Of a stretch of DNA of 64,000 nt, positions 40,275 to 50,144 are shown piece after piece (position 1 is the stretch's first letter; each line of letters starts with the position of its first letter). Origin of the DNA: Rhodococcus marinonascens NBRC 14363 (lineage in GTDB: Bacteria; Actinomycetota; Actinomycetes; Mycobacteriales; Mycobacteriaceae); assembly GCF_001894885.1 (NCBI RefSeq), contig NZ_BCXB01000013.1, positions 62,001 to 126,000 on the forward strand, read 5' to 3'. The position numbers and the translations under genes are program-made. A model generated the notes under the pieces. It was not told the origin of the DNA and made no database searches. It was given only the letters and a program-made list of their open reading frames with translations.

Positions 40275-41222
40275 TCAGTGGAGGTCCGGGACGAGGGTGT
40301 CCGGTCCGTCTGTGGGCTGAAGTCCGACGGTGCCGTCCGGGTACCAGACGATGCGGCCGTGCTCGAAGTCCTGGATACGGCCGATGCCGTCCTCGGCGGG
40401 GTATTCGTTAGAGGTCGGCCAGCCGAAGGTTCCGTTCTCGAAACCGGCGCGGTTCCAGCGTTCCCGGATCTGCCCCCAGATCGCATGCCCGGGCTGACCG
40501 TGGCGGCGATAGAGTGCGCCGCGTTCGAAGCCCTGCACCTCACCCCACGGCTGTCCGTCCGGGGTGGTAAGAACGGTGTGGTCTGCTACTGGGCGTCCGA
40601 GCGGCCCGTCCTCGCCGCCGAGTTCGCGGTATGCCTCGAGTAGGTTCGCGGAGACCGTGATCACCTCGGGCGCTGGGGCGGGCACCGGGGCAGTCTCCCC
40701 GAGAACGTGCTTGGTGATCGCCGCACGGTAGATATCCCAGGGGAAGTTCGGCCCGCAGTCGGTGTGGTTGCCGATACCGAGACCCTTGGTGACGCCCATG
40801 TGGTCGGTCCCGCCGGAGTACCCCAGCCCGAGCTCGTCCCAGCCGATCGTGCGGGCGTCGAAGCCGTACTTCTTCGCGTCCTGCACAAACAGCTTGGCCG
40901 CGTAGTCGATCGCCTTGCCGTAGCTCTCGATCCAGACCTGCCGCGACTGACTCGCACGGCTGCCCGCGAAGCACAAGTTGATCGAGTAACCGTTCGCGTC
41001 GAGCACCGACCACGACGCCCGATCCGTGTCGACGACGTCGATGCAGGTGTGATCGTCGATCGAGTAGTGGTACGACACACCAGACGAGGCCCGCTGTAGG
41101 TAGCCCGCGAGGCTCTGCGCGGTGCCGCCCCCTTCCTGGGTGTGTAGCACGAAAAGCCGTACACGAGAACCGTGTCGGCTGCTGTGGTTCGGGGAGATGC
41201 CGAGCTGGTTGATTTCCTGCAC
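40275..41222 (-). CDS. Endolysin: N-acetylmuramoyl-L-alanine amidase with LGFP repeats
   Basis: 315 aa. Amidase_2 domain: RVRLFVLHTQEGGG (zinc histidine), SSGVSYHYSIDDHTCIDVV, and GIGNHTDCGPNFPWDIY (second zinc histidine and acidic/cysteine ligand). Then an APAPAP linker near residue 185 and LGFP cell-wall-binding repeats (EDGPLGRPVADHT, VQGFERGALYRRHG, FENGTFGWPTSNE). LGFP repeats are typical of mycolata cell-wall proteins, giving specificity for arabinogalactan-decorated peptidoglycan. ATG 41222. No LysB-type mycolylarabinogalactan esterase is visible nearby. Confidence 0.93.
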   Translation of the reverse strand: MQEINQLGISPNHSSRHGSRVRLFVLHTQEGGGTAQSLAGYLQRASSGVSYHYSIDDHTCIDVVDTDRASWSVLDANGYSINLCFAGSRASQSRQVWIESYGKAIDYAAKLFVQDAKKYGFDARTIGWDELGLGYSGGTDHMGVTKGLGIGNHTDCGPNFPWDIYRAAITKHVLGETAPVPAPAPEVITVSANLLEAYRELGGEDGPLGRPVADHTVLTTPDGQPWGEVQGFERGALYRRHGQPGHAIWGQIRERWNRAGFENGTFGWPTSNEYPAEDGIGRIQDFEHGRIVWYPDGTVGLQPTDGPDTLVPDLH

Positions 41223-41286
41223 GCGAGAAGCTCCTAACGCGGGGGCGGTCCAGCGACCGCGGAGAATAAGACGTACGGGGGAGGAA

Positions 41287-42033
41287 CTAATTTGGGGCGT
41301 TGTCGCTGTCGTCCACTTCGGACGGTGCCTGATCGGTCACCTGGGTGTCCCATTTGTTGATGGAAAACATGGAGTACAGGGTTCCGCCCATGTATCGACG
41401 CCACCGTGACGAACGACCGATGGCGAACACCCGATAATCCGGGTCCGGGACCACAAACGAATGCGGCCCGCCGATGGTGCCCTTCTGGTTGGTGCCGAAA
41501 CCGGGGGCGGTGGACCCCAACTCCAGCACGAATCGTTTGGTCTCATACTCGGATCCGTCTGGGCATTCCACCCGAATGTCCAGTTCGCAATCGTTGCTCC
41601 CCGTGAAAGGGGTGCCGTCCACCAGGGTGAATACGTCCACCCGCCAACACCCTTCGGACAACATTTTGAATCCGGAACCGGACCCCGTTGTGACCTGTTC
41701 CACGCCTTTCATCGGGCCGATCGTCAAGGAAAATGGCAACGGGACCGATGAATTCACAAGCCACTGGTTTTTCCCCATAACGGCGTTGCCATAGGCCACA
41801 ACCCCTTCCAGCAGGTCTGTGCGCCCACCCAACCCGTTCACGTCGGTCCACAGGCTGACTATCTCCGTATTCGCATCACTCCACTTTTGCTTGTCCAGAT
41901 CCTGCGCGTTCTGGAAGCCGCTCAGCGGATTACGTAGTTTCGCGCGAACGTCTTCCTTGGTCATCGCCTGCCATGCCGCGAATCCTTCGGGGGCCAGTGC
42001 ATCGTCGGGGGATTCCTCGCTGGGTGTGGTCAC
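41287..42033 (-). CDS. Phage tail-associated protein
   Basis: 248 aa from GTG 42033, overlapping the upstream gene's stop (GTGA). N-terminal helical part (FAAWQAMTKEDVRAKLRNPL) and a beta-rich remainder (VDVFTLVDGTPFTGSNDCEL, SRWRRYMGGTLYSMFSINKW). Typical of the minor tail or baseplate proteins that precede the lysis cassette in actinophages. No specific family recognised. Confidence 0.65.
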   Translation of the reverse strand: MTTPSEESPDDALAPEGFAAWQAMTKEDVRAKLRNPLSGFQNAQDLDKQKWSDANTEIVSLWTDVNGLGGRTDLLEGVVAYGNAVMGKNQWLVNSSVPLPFSLTIGPMKGVEQVTTGSGSGFKMLSEGCWRVDVFTLVDGTPFTGSNDCELDIRVECPDGSEYETKRFVLELGSTAPGFGTNQKGTIGGPHSFVVPDPDYRVFAIGRSSRWRRYMGGTLYSMFSINKWDTQVTDQAPSEVDDSDNAPN

Positions 42034-42644
42034 GACACACCGCCTGCGCCGCGTCGTGCGAGTGCTGCCTTGATGCGGAGCTGGTCGCGGATTGCCGCAC
42101 AACGGTTCCCGGGGATCGATGACTGTGCCGACTTGGCGGGCACCCCGATTTCGTGGCAGATGTCGAGGACCTCACTGCTGGTGTGGCCGAGCTTCTTCGC
42201 GAGGAAGTGCACACGTATCTTCTCGGGCCACTTCGGGGGTTCCGTCACGCTCGCCGGTGCCGGTTCCTGGGGTGGTGTGGACTCGGCATCGAGTTCGAGT
42301 GCCTGGCGCCGCACCTCGTCCTGCATCACCTTCGACAGGGAAGTGAGGTCGATCCCGGCCGCCTCGTTCGGGTCCGGCGGATGATCCTTCCACTCTCCGG
42401 CCGCGAACATCGGGGACAGGTCACCGGCCGCCGGAGGGTGATACCACGTCGATCGCACCTCGAGATTCGGTGGTCCGCCGTAGTCGTACAGGCGTTTCGA
42501 CAGAAGCTTGAGGTATTTGACCGGATACGGCATCGGCGCACCGTTGATGCCGGGGATGGCCATCAAAGCTGGGAGCCACGCCTCCTCGGGGATGGTGATG
42601 TCGCAGTTCTCAGCGGTGGGGAATTCCCCCTCGCGTAATGCCAT
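42030..42644 (-). CDS. Tail-module protein with IF2-N-like domain
   Basis: 204 aa from ATG 42644 (MALREGEFPTAENCDITIPE), with AGGAG upstream. The first part looks structural. Residues about 145-200 read IRVHFLAKKLGHTSSEVLDI then GVPAKSAQSSIPGNRCAAI, closely resembling the IF2_N helical domain of translation initiation factor IF-2. Why a tail-cluster protein carries this domain is unclear; it may be a nucleic-acid- or ribosome-binding module or a convergent helical fold. Coupled to the downstream tail gene. Confidence 0.7.
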   Translation of the reverse strand: MALREGEFPTAENCDITIPEEAWLPALMAIPGINGAPMPYPVKYLKLLSKRLYDYGGPPNLEVRSTWYHPPAAGDLSPMFAAGEWKDHPPDPNEAAGIDLTSLSKVMQDEVRRQALELDAESTPPQEPAPASVTEPPKWPEKIRVHFLAKKLGHTSSEVLDICHEIGVPAKSAQSSIPGNRCAAIRDQLRIKAALARRGAGGVS

Positions 42645-42664
42645 GCGGGTTCTCCTTTGCGGGA

Positions 42665-44374
42665 TCAGAACACACCCAGGGTGTGGATGGCGGAGAGCAC
42701 GCCCTCGAGCTTTTCCATGGCGCGCTGGGCGGGTTCTTTCAGTGCGGAGTTGTCGCCGATCACCGGCATCCACTCGGCCGGGTTGTCGCGGTCCCAGGCG
42801 AGTGTCAGTGATCGCACCCGATCAACGTGCACGCCTCCGGTCCAGTCACCGGGCGCCTGGGCGCTGATGCGGTCGTCGAGGAAGAAGTGGCCGCGGCCCT
42901 GGTCGCCGACGGACCACGGACTGCCGTCGGCGATCGAGAGTTCGTGCGCGACCCGGGGGCGTGTGGCCCAGAAACCGGCCCGCAACGCCATCAACGAGCT
43001 GAGCGTATACGCCTGATTCGCGCCGTCGTGGAAGGATTCGAAGTATCGGATCCACCCCGATTCTTGGGCCCGCTTCGTGCTCTTCACGGACATCCAGGCG
43101 CCGACGGTGTCCATGAACATCGGCGAGATGAGGGCGTCCGCGACCCCGCCGAGCGGGGGCACGCCGGGGACCATGGCCGACAGGTCACCAATCATGTTGA
43201 TCGTGGCGCGGATCCCCTCATTCACGCCGGGCATCGAGCTGCCACCACAGCCCACCTGGATGCCCTTGCCTTGAATGCGGGTGAATCTCGAGGTCTGCAC
43301 CCCGGTCTCTTCGCCCTCGAGGAAGGAGACGTAGGGGGCGAGCTTGTCGGTGCTCTTCTTCCCAGGCACCGAGTAGTCCGCCGGCATCACGGTGTCGTCG
43401 ATCGGCGACTCGACGGTGTCGATGTACTCGTCACCGTCGTCGGGGCCGCCGTCGGTGAAGTTCGCGACCGTCCGGGCCAGGCCGTCCCACAGGTTGCCGC
43501 CGTTCGCGGTGCCCGTGTAGTAGCCGGACTTGTCGACGATGTCGATGACCAGGCAGCCGTTGCGCAAATTCGCGCCCTCCCACGGAGGTTCGTCTCCGTC
43601 GAGGTAGCGTCGGCACACCACCGACAGTTCCGCATCCTCGAGGATGGGCTTGGCGACGTCGTGCCAGTTCTGCCACCGGGAGGCGACCAAACACCACAGG
43701 ATCCCGTCCTCGAGATCGGACATGAAACTGTGCGGGGTGACCGCGACAGACCAGTTTGACATGTCCAGACCGGAGGTCCACGACGCCGGGTCGAGGGGAT
43801 CGTCGGGAAGTGACCACAGGTAGGTTTGCTCCCGCATGACCTGCAGGAACAGGGTCAGAAGGAGAGCCCACCGGGCGCCGCCGGCCAGCATGAAGATGCG
43901 CGGAAACTGCAGAAAATCGGGAAGAAACGGGTTGGACCAGATCGTGTACCACTTGAGGAACTCGTAGTCGTGGAGGAACCGCACCACCAGCACCACGGTG
44001 CCGTCGTCGCGCTTTTCGACCGTGACGTCCTCCATCAGCCCGGACCAGCGGGCCCCGTCTTTGTCGACGGTGACCAGGACGTTGCGTTTCTCACCGCGCG
44101 TCATGCGGCCCTGCTCGTCCCAGATCCACCGTGCGGTGTAGTGGTCGAACGGGATCTCGAGCAAACCCGAACCGGCGTCGTTGCTGACCCACTCGAATCG
44201 GCCCAGGTATTCGGCGGCGACCTCGCCCTGCCAGTTCCCCTCGCCGTCCCACAGGCGAGTCAGCGGTGGCTCGAGGCGGCGCAGGGCTTCGCGCTTCTCC
44301 TGCTCGCGCGTCGCCTGCCAGATGGCCTCGCAACGTTCGAGGAGGGTGTCACCCTCGAGGACAGGTGCAGTCAT
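42665..44374 (-). CDS. Siphovirus ReqiPepy6 Gp37-like tail protein
   Basis: 569 aa, an adsorption-apparatus tail protein of the kind first described in Rhodococcus phage ReqiPepy6. Recognisable regions: LLERCEAIWQATREQEKREA, LGRFEWVSNDAGSGLLEIPF, RNVLVTVDKDGARWSGLMED, VLVVRFLHDYEFLKWYTIWS and QTYLWSLPDDPLDPASW. ATG 44374 behind GGAG; another ATG at 44395 is possible but lacks a better site. Overlaps the end of the distal tail gene by a few bases at most. Likely part of the tail tip that binds the host envelope. Confidence 0.85.
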   Translation of the reverse strand: MTAPVLEGDTLLERCEAIWQATREQEKREALRRLEPPLTRLWDGEGNWQGEVAAEYLGRFEWVSNDAGSGLLEIPFDHYTARWIWDEQGRMTRGEKRNVLVTVDKDGARWSGLMEDVTVEKRDDGTVVLVVRFLHDYEFLKWYTIWSNPFLPDFLQFPRIFMLAGGARWALLLTLFLQVMREQTYLWSLPDDPLDPASWTSGLDMSNWSVAVTPHSFMSDLEDGILWCLVASRWQNWHDVAKPILEDAELSVVCRRYLDGDEPPWEGANLRNGCLVIDIVDKSGYYTGTANGGNLWDGLARTVANFTDGGPDDGDEYIDTVESPIDDTVMPADYSVPGKKSTDKLAPYVSFLEGEETGVQTSRFTRIQGKGIQVGCGGSSMPGVNEGIRATINMIGDLSAMVPGVPPLGGVADALISPMFMDTVGAWMSVKSTKRAQESGWIRYFESFHDGANQAYTLSSLMALRAGFWATRPRVAHELSIADGSPWSVGDQGRGHFFLDDRISAQAPGDWTGGVHVDRVRSLTLAWDRDNPAEWMPVIGDNSALKEPAQRAMEKLEGVLSAIHTLGVF

Positions 44375-44379
44375 GCGTT

Positions 44380-45348
44380 TTACTCCAATCCCCATGGCCG
44401 CGACCACAGTCGCGGTTGACGAAGCACGACGCCGGCACCCGGCGCTGCGTTGGTGACATAGACGGGCACCTCGGTGGGCGGGGTGTACGGCGGCACCTTG
44501 TAGAGCAGCCGTTTGCCGTTGGTGCGGCCGACGATGTTGGTGTCGGTGAACGCACGGATCGGCAGCTTCATCCGGTCCACTTCGACGGTGGCGCCGCCGC
44601 CGTCCGCCTCCACGAGCGTGGGCACGGTGTAGATGCGTTCCGAATCGTCGCGGCCGGTGGTGAAGTCCACCCCCGGAACCCGTGCGTACTCCGGGCCGGT
44701 CCAGGAGTAATCGGGCAAACCGAAGACCGCGCCCGCGGGTCCGTTGACCACCCAGGTGTGCGTCATCGGCTGATCGGTGGGATTCGAGATCCACACCGTG
44801 CCGCCGCCCGATGTGCCCGATTTCAGCTCCCAATGCGACGGGAACTGCTCGTTGCCGAGAAAGTCGTCCTCGAACCACATCGGCTCGAGGGCGACCGTGG
44901 ACATCGGGGTGAGCCCGTTACCCTCGGCGATCGGGTCGAACTCCGGCTGGAACCCGATGGATTCCCCGAGGATCAGCCGCAGACTCCGCGGCCCCGACAG
45001 CTCCGTGGCGATCCGCATCTGCGCCAGCTCTGCGGCCGGATTCCACGGGTCGCGTTTGTAGCTGAACGCCTTACGGATCGCCGAGTCCCGAACCTCCCAC
45101 GGGCTGGTCTTCTCCCCGATGACGTGCAACCCGAATTGCACAGTGCGCACCGGGTGTTTGGTGCCCTGCAGGGTTCCGCCGATCTGGAAGGCACCCTCCT
45201 TGATGATGACCCTCGTCGGCGCGTCGTAGAAGCCCTGCATGTCGGTGCCGAGCAGGACACCCTCCTCGCCCTGCCCGTCACCGGAGATGCAGAAATAGCT
45301 GCCGTCGGCCCCGAAAATTTCGACCTTCGCGCCGTTGCTGTCCGCCAC
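44380..45348 (-). CDS. Distal tail protein
   Basis: 322 aa from GTG 45348, directly after the tape measure. Contains VEIFGADGSYFCISGDGQGE, MQGFYDAPTRVIIKEGAFQI, VRTVQFGLHVIGEKTSPWEV and a jelly-roll-like C-terminal half (VDRMKLPIRAFTDTNIVGRT). Distal-tail proteins form the ring between tube and tip in siphoviruses and always follow the tape measure, as here. Assigned by position and beta-rich sequence. Confidence 0.75.
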   Translation of the reverse strand: MADSNGAKVEIFGADGSYFCISGDGQGEEGVLLGTDMQGFYDAPTRVIIKEGAFQIGGTLQGTKHPVRTVQFGLHVIGEKTSPWEVRDSAIRKAFSYKRDPWNPAAELAQMRIATELSGPRSLRLILGESIGFQPEFDPIAEGNGLTPMSTVALEPMWFEDDFLGNEQFPSHWELKSGTSGGGTVWISNPTDQPMTHTWVVNGPAGAVFGLPDYSWTGPEYARVPGVDFTTGRDDSERIYTVPTLVEADGGGATVEVDRMKLPIRAFTDTNIVGRTNGKRLLYKVPPYTPPTEVPVYVTNAAPGAGVVLRQPRLWSRPWGLE

Positions 45349-45350
45349 TG

Positions 45351-48300
45351 TCAGAACCTCGATCCCGCACCAAGTGCATTCAGGTTGTGGATCTGCCGGA
45401 TCCGCCGCTCGTTCTCTTCGACGTCACGGGTGGTGATGTTGTAGGTGGAGTTTGGGCGTGAGGCGAGCTTGCGAACCTCATCAGCGAGCCGGTCGAAGGC
45501 GGCGTCAGAGACCCCACCGGATCCTGAACCATCGCAGCCGGCCATCACCTGCCGGTAGTCCGCCGCCTGAGATGCCGCCAGCACCTCGTCAGCCCCCAGG
45601 CCCCCCATTGCCAGCTCCGCGCCCGAGAACGCTGACCTACTCGGCTGCGCCTTCTGCTGCTGCTCCTGCATGTACTGGGCTACACCGATACCGCCGGTGA
45701 TGGCGGCCCCGACCGCACCTAGCCCCGAGTCCAGGCCGATGCCACCGAGGGTGTCATCGAGGTAGCCGGTGACGAACGACTTCGCCACATTGCCCACCAG
45801 GTCCACCGGATCGGCCGCGGTGAACCCCGAGGACGAAGCTTTTTCATTCGGATCCTCGTTCAGGTCGCTGCCAGCGATTCGTAGCGCATCGTCGGCCTCG
45901 TCTCGGTCGAGCTGGGTCGCTTCCGAATCCGCGTACACCTCGTTGCGCCGGTCGTTCGCCCGCGCCGCCGCACGTTCGAGCGCACGCCGGTCCAGCTCCT
46001 CGTCGGTGAAGGTGGTGGTCAAACCCGGTGCCTGCGGTGCCGGACCCACCCGGCCACCCTCGGCGTACCCGGGGAGCTTCGGGAACGTGCCCGCGTTGAT
46101 CGCCGCCAGCTCCCCGTCGTACTCCTCCGAGGAGCGGTGGTTGATGATCCACTCCCCGGCATCGACCCGGGTGATGGGCATCCCACTGGCGGCGACACCC
46201 AGGATGCCGTCGGTGACAGCGGTGCCCGGCCCGGTGGTCGGCAACCTGCCACCCGCGGCGTTGCCGGATGGTACATGCGCCCTGCCCCGCGGTTTGTCAG
46301 GATCGGAGTCGTTGTTGGATCCGTTGTCACCGGAGCCGGATCCGTTGTCACCGGAGCCGGATCCGTTGTCCTGCAGTATCGGTGCGATCGGCCCCTGCTG
46401 CCCGGAGGCGTTGAAGGCGTCCTGCGCCGCAGCGGTACGCACCACGTCGATCGTGATGGTCGATTTCCGGTTCCGGGCCGCCTTGTCGAGTTCCGTGTTG
46501 AACACGGCGGCGTCGGTCAGGGCCTGCGCGATGATCAGTTGCACCTCGTTGCTGGCGTCCGCGTCGGTGATCTCCTGCAGCCGTTGGAGGCTGACCTCCG
46601 TGCCTTCCTCCAGGTCGTCGATCAACAGGCGCGCCTCGGTGCTGACGGTGGTGGTGTCGATGCCCTTGAGTGCGTCGAGGGACTCCTGATTGGTCACCTG
46701 AAACTTGGTGTTGTCCGCAGTGATCTCCGGGGTGGCACCCTGCATGTCCAGTTCGACAATCCGGTTCAGGACGTTGTCGAGGCCCGCCATCGCCATCGCG
46801 TTGTTGGCGACGACCTCCACGTTGGCGTTGGGCAGGTCCTCGACCGCGAAGCCGAGGGAGGTCAGGGTGTCCCTGGCCTGTTGGTCGACGGCATCGACCT
46901 CGATCCTCTTTGTGCCGGGTGTCTTGTCGAAGGCGTCCTTGACTGTCAGCAGATCCTTGGCGGCCTCGTCGCCGCCCTTGATGTCGACGTGCAGCTGGAT
47001 GGTCTCGCGGTCCAGGCCCAGTCCGGTGGCCCACGACCGGACGGTGTCCTGGTTGACCCCGTACTGGTTAGCCTTGGCCTTGTAGGCTTCCTCGTTCCTG
47101 CGGAATATCTCATCGATGTCACCCCCGGCCAGGGCGACGTCGACCGCGGCTTGACGCAGACCGAGGATCTCATCCTGCGCGGTGCGGGCGTTCTCCTGAT
47201 CGAGGTTCAGCCTGCCGTCCTCGTGGGTGATCGCAGTCGGCCCCTCGGACCCGTACCCCAGGTTCCGGTCGACCAGGTCCTCCGGGTTCTCCGGGTCGGG
47301 AGGTTCGGGAGGTTCGGTCAGCTCGTCGATTTTCGCCTCGTAGTTCGAGACCGCCTCGGCGAGCGGCACCTGCCGCCCGGCCAGGGTGTCGAGCACCGTC
47401 AGCAGGGCACGGGACTTCGACTCCGCGTCGGATGAGGAGTCGGCGAGGGCATCGATGGACTCTGCGATTTCGTACACGCCGGGGGTCAGCGTCTTTGCCG
47501 ACTCCTGGACCTTCAGGAACTTTTTGCGCTGCTCGATAGCCCAGTCCGCCGCATCGTCGCCGCCCTCGGGTGCCTCCCTGAGGGTGTCGAGGAACTTGCG
47601 GAACGCGACATCCGAGCCGGCAATGGCGCTGGCCAGCACCTCGGAATCGACCTTGAGGTACTCGAACGCCTCCGAGGTGCGTTCAGCCTCAGCGCCCATG
47701 TCAACTGCGTTTTGGACGTCCTTCTCGTTCCACCAGAAGGTGAACTGCTGATCCAACCACGAGGGGGCGTTCTCCGCGGTCGACTCCAGGCCGCGCAGGG
47801 CCTCGTCGATGGCGGCAATCTCGGCAGTCATCACCGTGTCGTTGATGTCACCCTCGGATTCCTGGAACGCCTTGCCGACCTCGCGTTGCGCGGCGGCGAA
47901 TTTGAGAGCCGATTCGCGGGCGGCGTCCTCGGCGTCGGCGACGGCGCTGGTGGCACCGACGATGCCGTACACGGCAACCGCCGCGGCGACGATCCCGAGG
48001 ATCCACGGGCCACCCAGGGCGTTCATGACACCACCGGCCGCGGTCTTCATCCCGGACAACCCGGCGGCGGCAGCGCCACCGGCGACGGCCCCCATGTTTG
48101 CGGCGTAACTGGTGGCGTTCCGCAAGGGGGCGACGAGCGCACCGGAACTGGAGGCGAGGCGCCGCTGGCTGGAGGCGAAGGCGTTCATCGGCCCTGCGGC
48201 GGTGCGGTACGCCCCGGCCATCCGGCCGATGGCCGGGGATCGTGTCTCGAGCACGGCCATCGAGGCACCGAGCCGACCGATGGACTGCCCGGACGCGGCG

Positions 48301-49634
48301 GCCAGGGCCGTCTGGGTGGCCATCTGCTGGCTGAAGCGTGCGAAGGCGCCGCCGGTGGTGGCGATCGATGTGTTGAGCGCGGTACTGACCCCGGTGATCT
48401 TCAGTGCGATCAGGGCGGCGGTGGCCGCTTGCACGGGTCCGGGCAGTTCCTGGAAGACGTCGACGGCGTCACCCATGAAGCCGATCACCGGTTGGGCCGC
48501 CGACCCGACGGCGGTGAGCCCGCCGATGATGTTGTCGGAGGCACCGGAGATCGCCGAAGCTGTGGCACCGGCGAATGTTTCGAGGGGGCCGTCGATCAGC
48601 TGGTAGATCGACAGGGCCAGGGTTTCCGCCGAGTTGGAGACGGACTCCATCGCACCGGGCAGGCCCTGCGACTTCGCGGCGGCCACCTCGGCTGCGGTGC
48701 CCTGCTTGCCGATCGAGGCCTCCATGGCGTCGAATCCGGCGGCGCCTTGGGCTGCGGCGACACCGGCCATGCGTGCGGCGTCGGAGCCGAACAGGTTGGC
48801 GCTGGCCGTGTTGTACACCTCGGGGGTCAGGTTCTGCGACGCCGTCTGCAGCTGCCCGAACAACGATTCCAGGCCGACGAAGTTGCCCTCGGTGTCGTAC
48901 ATCGTGAGCCCGAGCGTGTCGATGGCGTTCTGGGCGGACTTGCTCTCTTTGGTCGTCGCGAGCAGGGCCGTCTTGAGTAGGGTGCCCGCGTCGGAGCCGG
49001 TGATACCGGCGTTCGCGAACAGCGCCAGGGAGGAGGTGGTTTCTTCCAGACTCAGACCGAACTGGTTCGCGACGGTGCCCGCCTGCGCCAGACCGTTGGC
49101 GATGTCCGGGATGGCGGCCGAGGAGGAGTTGGCGGCGTTCGCCAGGACGTCCGAGGCCCGCGCCGCATCCTCGGCGCCGAGACCGAAGGACTGCAGTGCC
49201 GATGCCTGAACCATCGCGGCATCGGCGGCTCCCATGCCGGCGGCCGTGGCCAGCTGCAGGGTGCCCTTCGCGGCGGACATCGCCTCTTCGACGGAGAACC
49301 CGGCCTTGACCAGGGTGGTCATCGCATCGGCGGCGGTATTCGCTGAGACCCCGGGCAGTTCCAGGTCGTTGCCGAGTTCCTTGGCGTATTCGCCGACCTT
49401 CGCCAGTTCCTCGGCGCTCGCCTGGCTGACGGCCTGCAGGTTGTTGAGGGAGTTGGTGAAGTCGTTGCCGATGTCGATGACGGCCTTCGCGCCGGCGGCG
49501 GCACCGAATGCGAGGCCGAAGGCGGAGCCGAGCTTCGCGGCCTTGCCTACGACACCCCGGAGTCCACCCTCCATCGTCGACGAGAAGCGGCGAGTATCGG
49601 GGCGGACCTCGATGTCTATCCGGCCACCGGCCAT
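45351..49634 (-). CDS. Tail tape measure protein
   Basis: 1,427 aa, the longest gene of the region, as expected. ATG 49634 follows TTGGAGG. The N-terminus (DTRRFSSTMEGGLRGVVGKA) and the conserved tape-measure domain (DFTNSLNNLQAVSQASAEEL, AAIPDIANGLAQAGTVANQF, ASANLFGSDAARMAGVAAA) are clear, followed by hydrophobic segments near residue 560 (GPWILGIVAAAVAVYGIVGA). Near residue 1100 is a GSGSGDN repeat coded by a 21-bp tandem repeat at about 46322-46370. Length sets tail length; roughly 1.5 angstrom per residue predicts a tail near 200 nm. Confidence 0.95.
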   Translation of the reverse strand: MAGGRIDIEVRPDTRRFSSTMEGGLRGVVGKAAKLGSAFGLAFGAAAGAKAVIDIGNDFTNSLNNLQAVSQASAEELAKVGEYAKELGNDLELPGVSANTAADAMTTLVKAGFSVEEAMSAAKGTLQLATAAGMGAADAAMVQASALQSFGLGAEDAARASDVLANAANSSSAAIPDIANGLAQAGTVANQFGLSLEETTSSLALFANAGITGSDAGTLLKTALLATTKESKSAQNAIDTLGLTMYDTEGNFVGLESLFGQLQTASQNLTPEVYNTASANLFGSDAARMAGVAAAQGAAGFDAMEASIGKQGTAAEVAAAKSQGLPGAMESVSNSAETLALSIYQLIDGPLETFAGATASAISGASDNIIGGLTAVGSAAQPVIGFMGDAVDVFQELPGPVQAATAALIALKITGVSTALNTSIATTGGAFARFSQQMATQTALAAASGQSIGRLGASMAVLETRSPAIGRMAGAYRTAAGPMNAFASSQRRLASSSGALVAPLRNATSYAANMGAVAGGAAAAGLSGMKTAAGGVMNALGGPWILGIVAAAVAVYGIVGATSAVADAEDAARESALKFAAAQREVGKAFQESEGDINDTVMTAEIAAIDEALRGLESTAENAPSWLDQQFTFWWNEKDVQNAVDMGAEAERTSEAFEYLKVDSEVLASAIAGSDVAFRKFLDTLREAPEGGDDAADWAIEQRKKFLKVQESAKTLTPGVYEIAESIDALADSSSDAESKSRALLTVLDTLAGRQVPLAEAVSNYEAKIDELTEPPEPPDPENPEDLVDRNLGYGSEGPTAITHEDGRLNLDQENARTAQDEILGLRQAAVDVALAGGDIDEIFRRNEEAYKAKANQYGVNQDTVRSWATGLGLDRETIQLHVDIKGGDEAAKDLLTVKDAFDKTPGTKRIEVDAVDQQARDTLTSLGFAVEDLPNANVEVVANNAMAMAGLDNVLNRIVELDMQGATPEITADNTKFQVTNQESLDALKGIDTTTVSTEARLLIDDLEEGTEVSLQRLQEITDADASNEVQLIIAQALTDAAVFNTELDKAARNRKSTITIDVVRTAAAQDAFNASGQQGPIAPILQDNGSGSGDNGSGSGDNGSNNDSDPDKPRGRAHVPSGNAAGGRLPTTGPGTAVTDGILGVAASGMPITRVDAGEWIINHRSSEEYDGELAAINAGTFPKLPGYAEGGRVGPAPQAPGLTTTFTDEELDRRALERAAARANDRRNEVYADSEATQLDRDEADDALRIAGSDLNEDPNEKASSSGFTAADPVDLVGNVAKSFVTGYLDDTLGGIGLDSGLGAVGAAITGGIGVAQYMQEQQQKAQPSRSAFSGAELAMGGLGADEVLAASQAADYRQVMAGCDGSGSGGVSDAAFDRLADEVRKLASRPNSTYNITTRDVEENERRIRQIHNLNALGAGSRF

Positions 49635-49683
49635 CAGGGCCTCCAAAGGTGTTGTGTGCCGCGCAGGGCGGCGAAAATGTGTG

Positions 49684-49716
49684 GCCGGAAGCCGGGGGGT
49701 CGCCCCGGCCTCCGGC
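49684..49716. terminator. Hairpin between tail chaperone and tape measure genes
   Basis: GCCGGA-GCCGGGG pairing with CCCCGGC-TCCGGC, 13 paired bases and one mismatch. On the minus strand it is followed by CACACATTTTC. Probably a partial terminator or attenuator that lowers tape-measure transcription. Confidence 0.6.
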
Positions 49717-49725
49717 AGGCAGCGG

Positions 49726-50079
49726 TCAGCTGCGGCCGAGGAGCTCGAACACCTTCAGTGCGGGACTCAGCCCGTCCAGCGGCGCCGGCGGCGTCGCGTG
49801 TTCGGCGACGTCGGCGAGATACTTCTCGACCATCCGGGAGTGCACCAGCGGTGAACGGAGCGCGACCGGGGCGAGTAGAGGGCGGGGTGGGGGTTTGATC
49901 CCGGATGCCTTCCGGCGTGTGCGTTCGGCCTTGATCTGCGGGTCGTCCGGATCTGCGGTCCACTGCCGGTACTCCGAGTTCAGCCAGTAGTCGTCACGGT
50001 CGACGAGCATGGCCAGGTTCTCCGAGTCCCGTGTGGCGCGGGCGTCCTCGTCGAGGACACCCTCGATCAGCTGGGCCAC
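49726..50079 (-). CDS. Tail assembly chaperone, frameshifted downstream part
   Basis: The second half of the tail-chaperone pair. Its own GTG start at 50079 is doubtful. The same frame is open upstream through LRRDGWGAVLTGFRRDYQLD and LRAALRELPWRDVAQLIEGV into the end of the first chaperone gene, so it is most likely made by a -1 ribosomal frameshift as a longer fusion. Content after the start: WLNSEYRQWTADPDDPQIKA, ending LKVFELLGRS. Chaperones bind the tape measure during tail assembly. Confidence 0.85.
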   Translation of the reverse strand: MAQLIEGVLDEDARATRDSENLAMLVDRDDYWLNSEYRQWTADPDDPQIKAERTRRKASGIKPPPRPLLAPVALRSPLVHSRMVEKYLADVAEHATPPAPLDGLSPALKVFELLGRS

Positions 50080-50144
50080 GTCACGCCACGGGAGTTCCCG
50101 CAGCGCGGCGCGCAGGTCCAGCTGATAGTCCCGGCGGAAACCGG

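Noticed and set aside
42827-43759. 310-codon + frame inside the tail gene region
   Set aside because: Antisense shadow of the Gp37-like tail gene.
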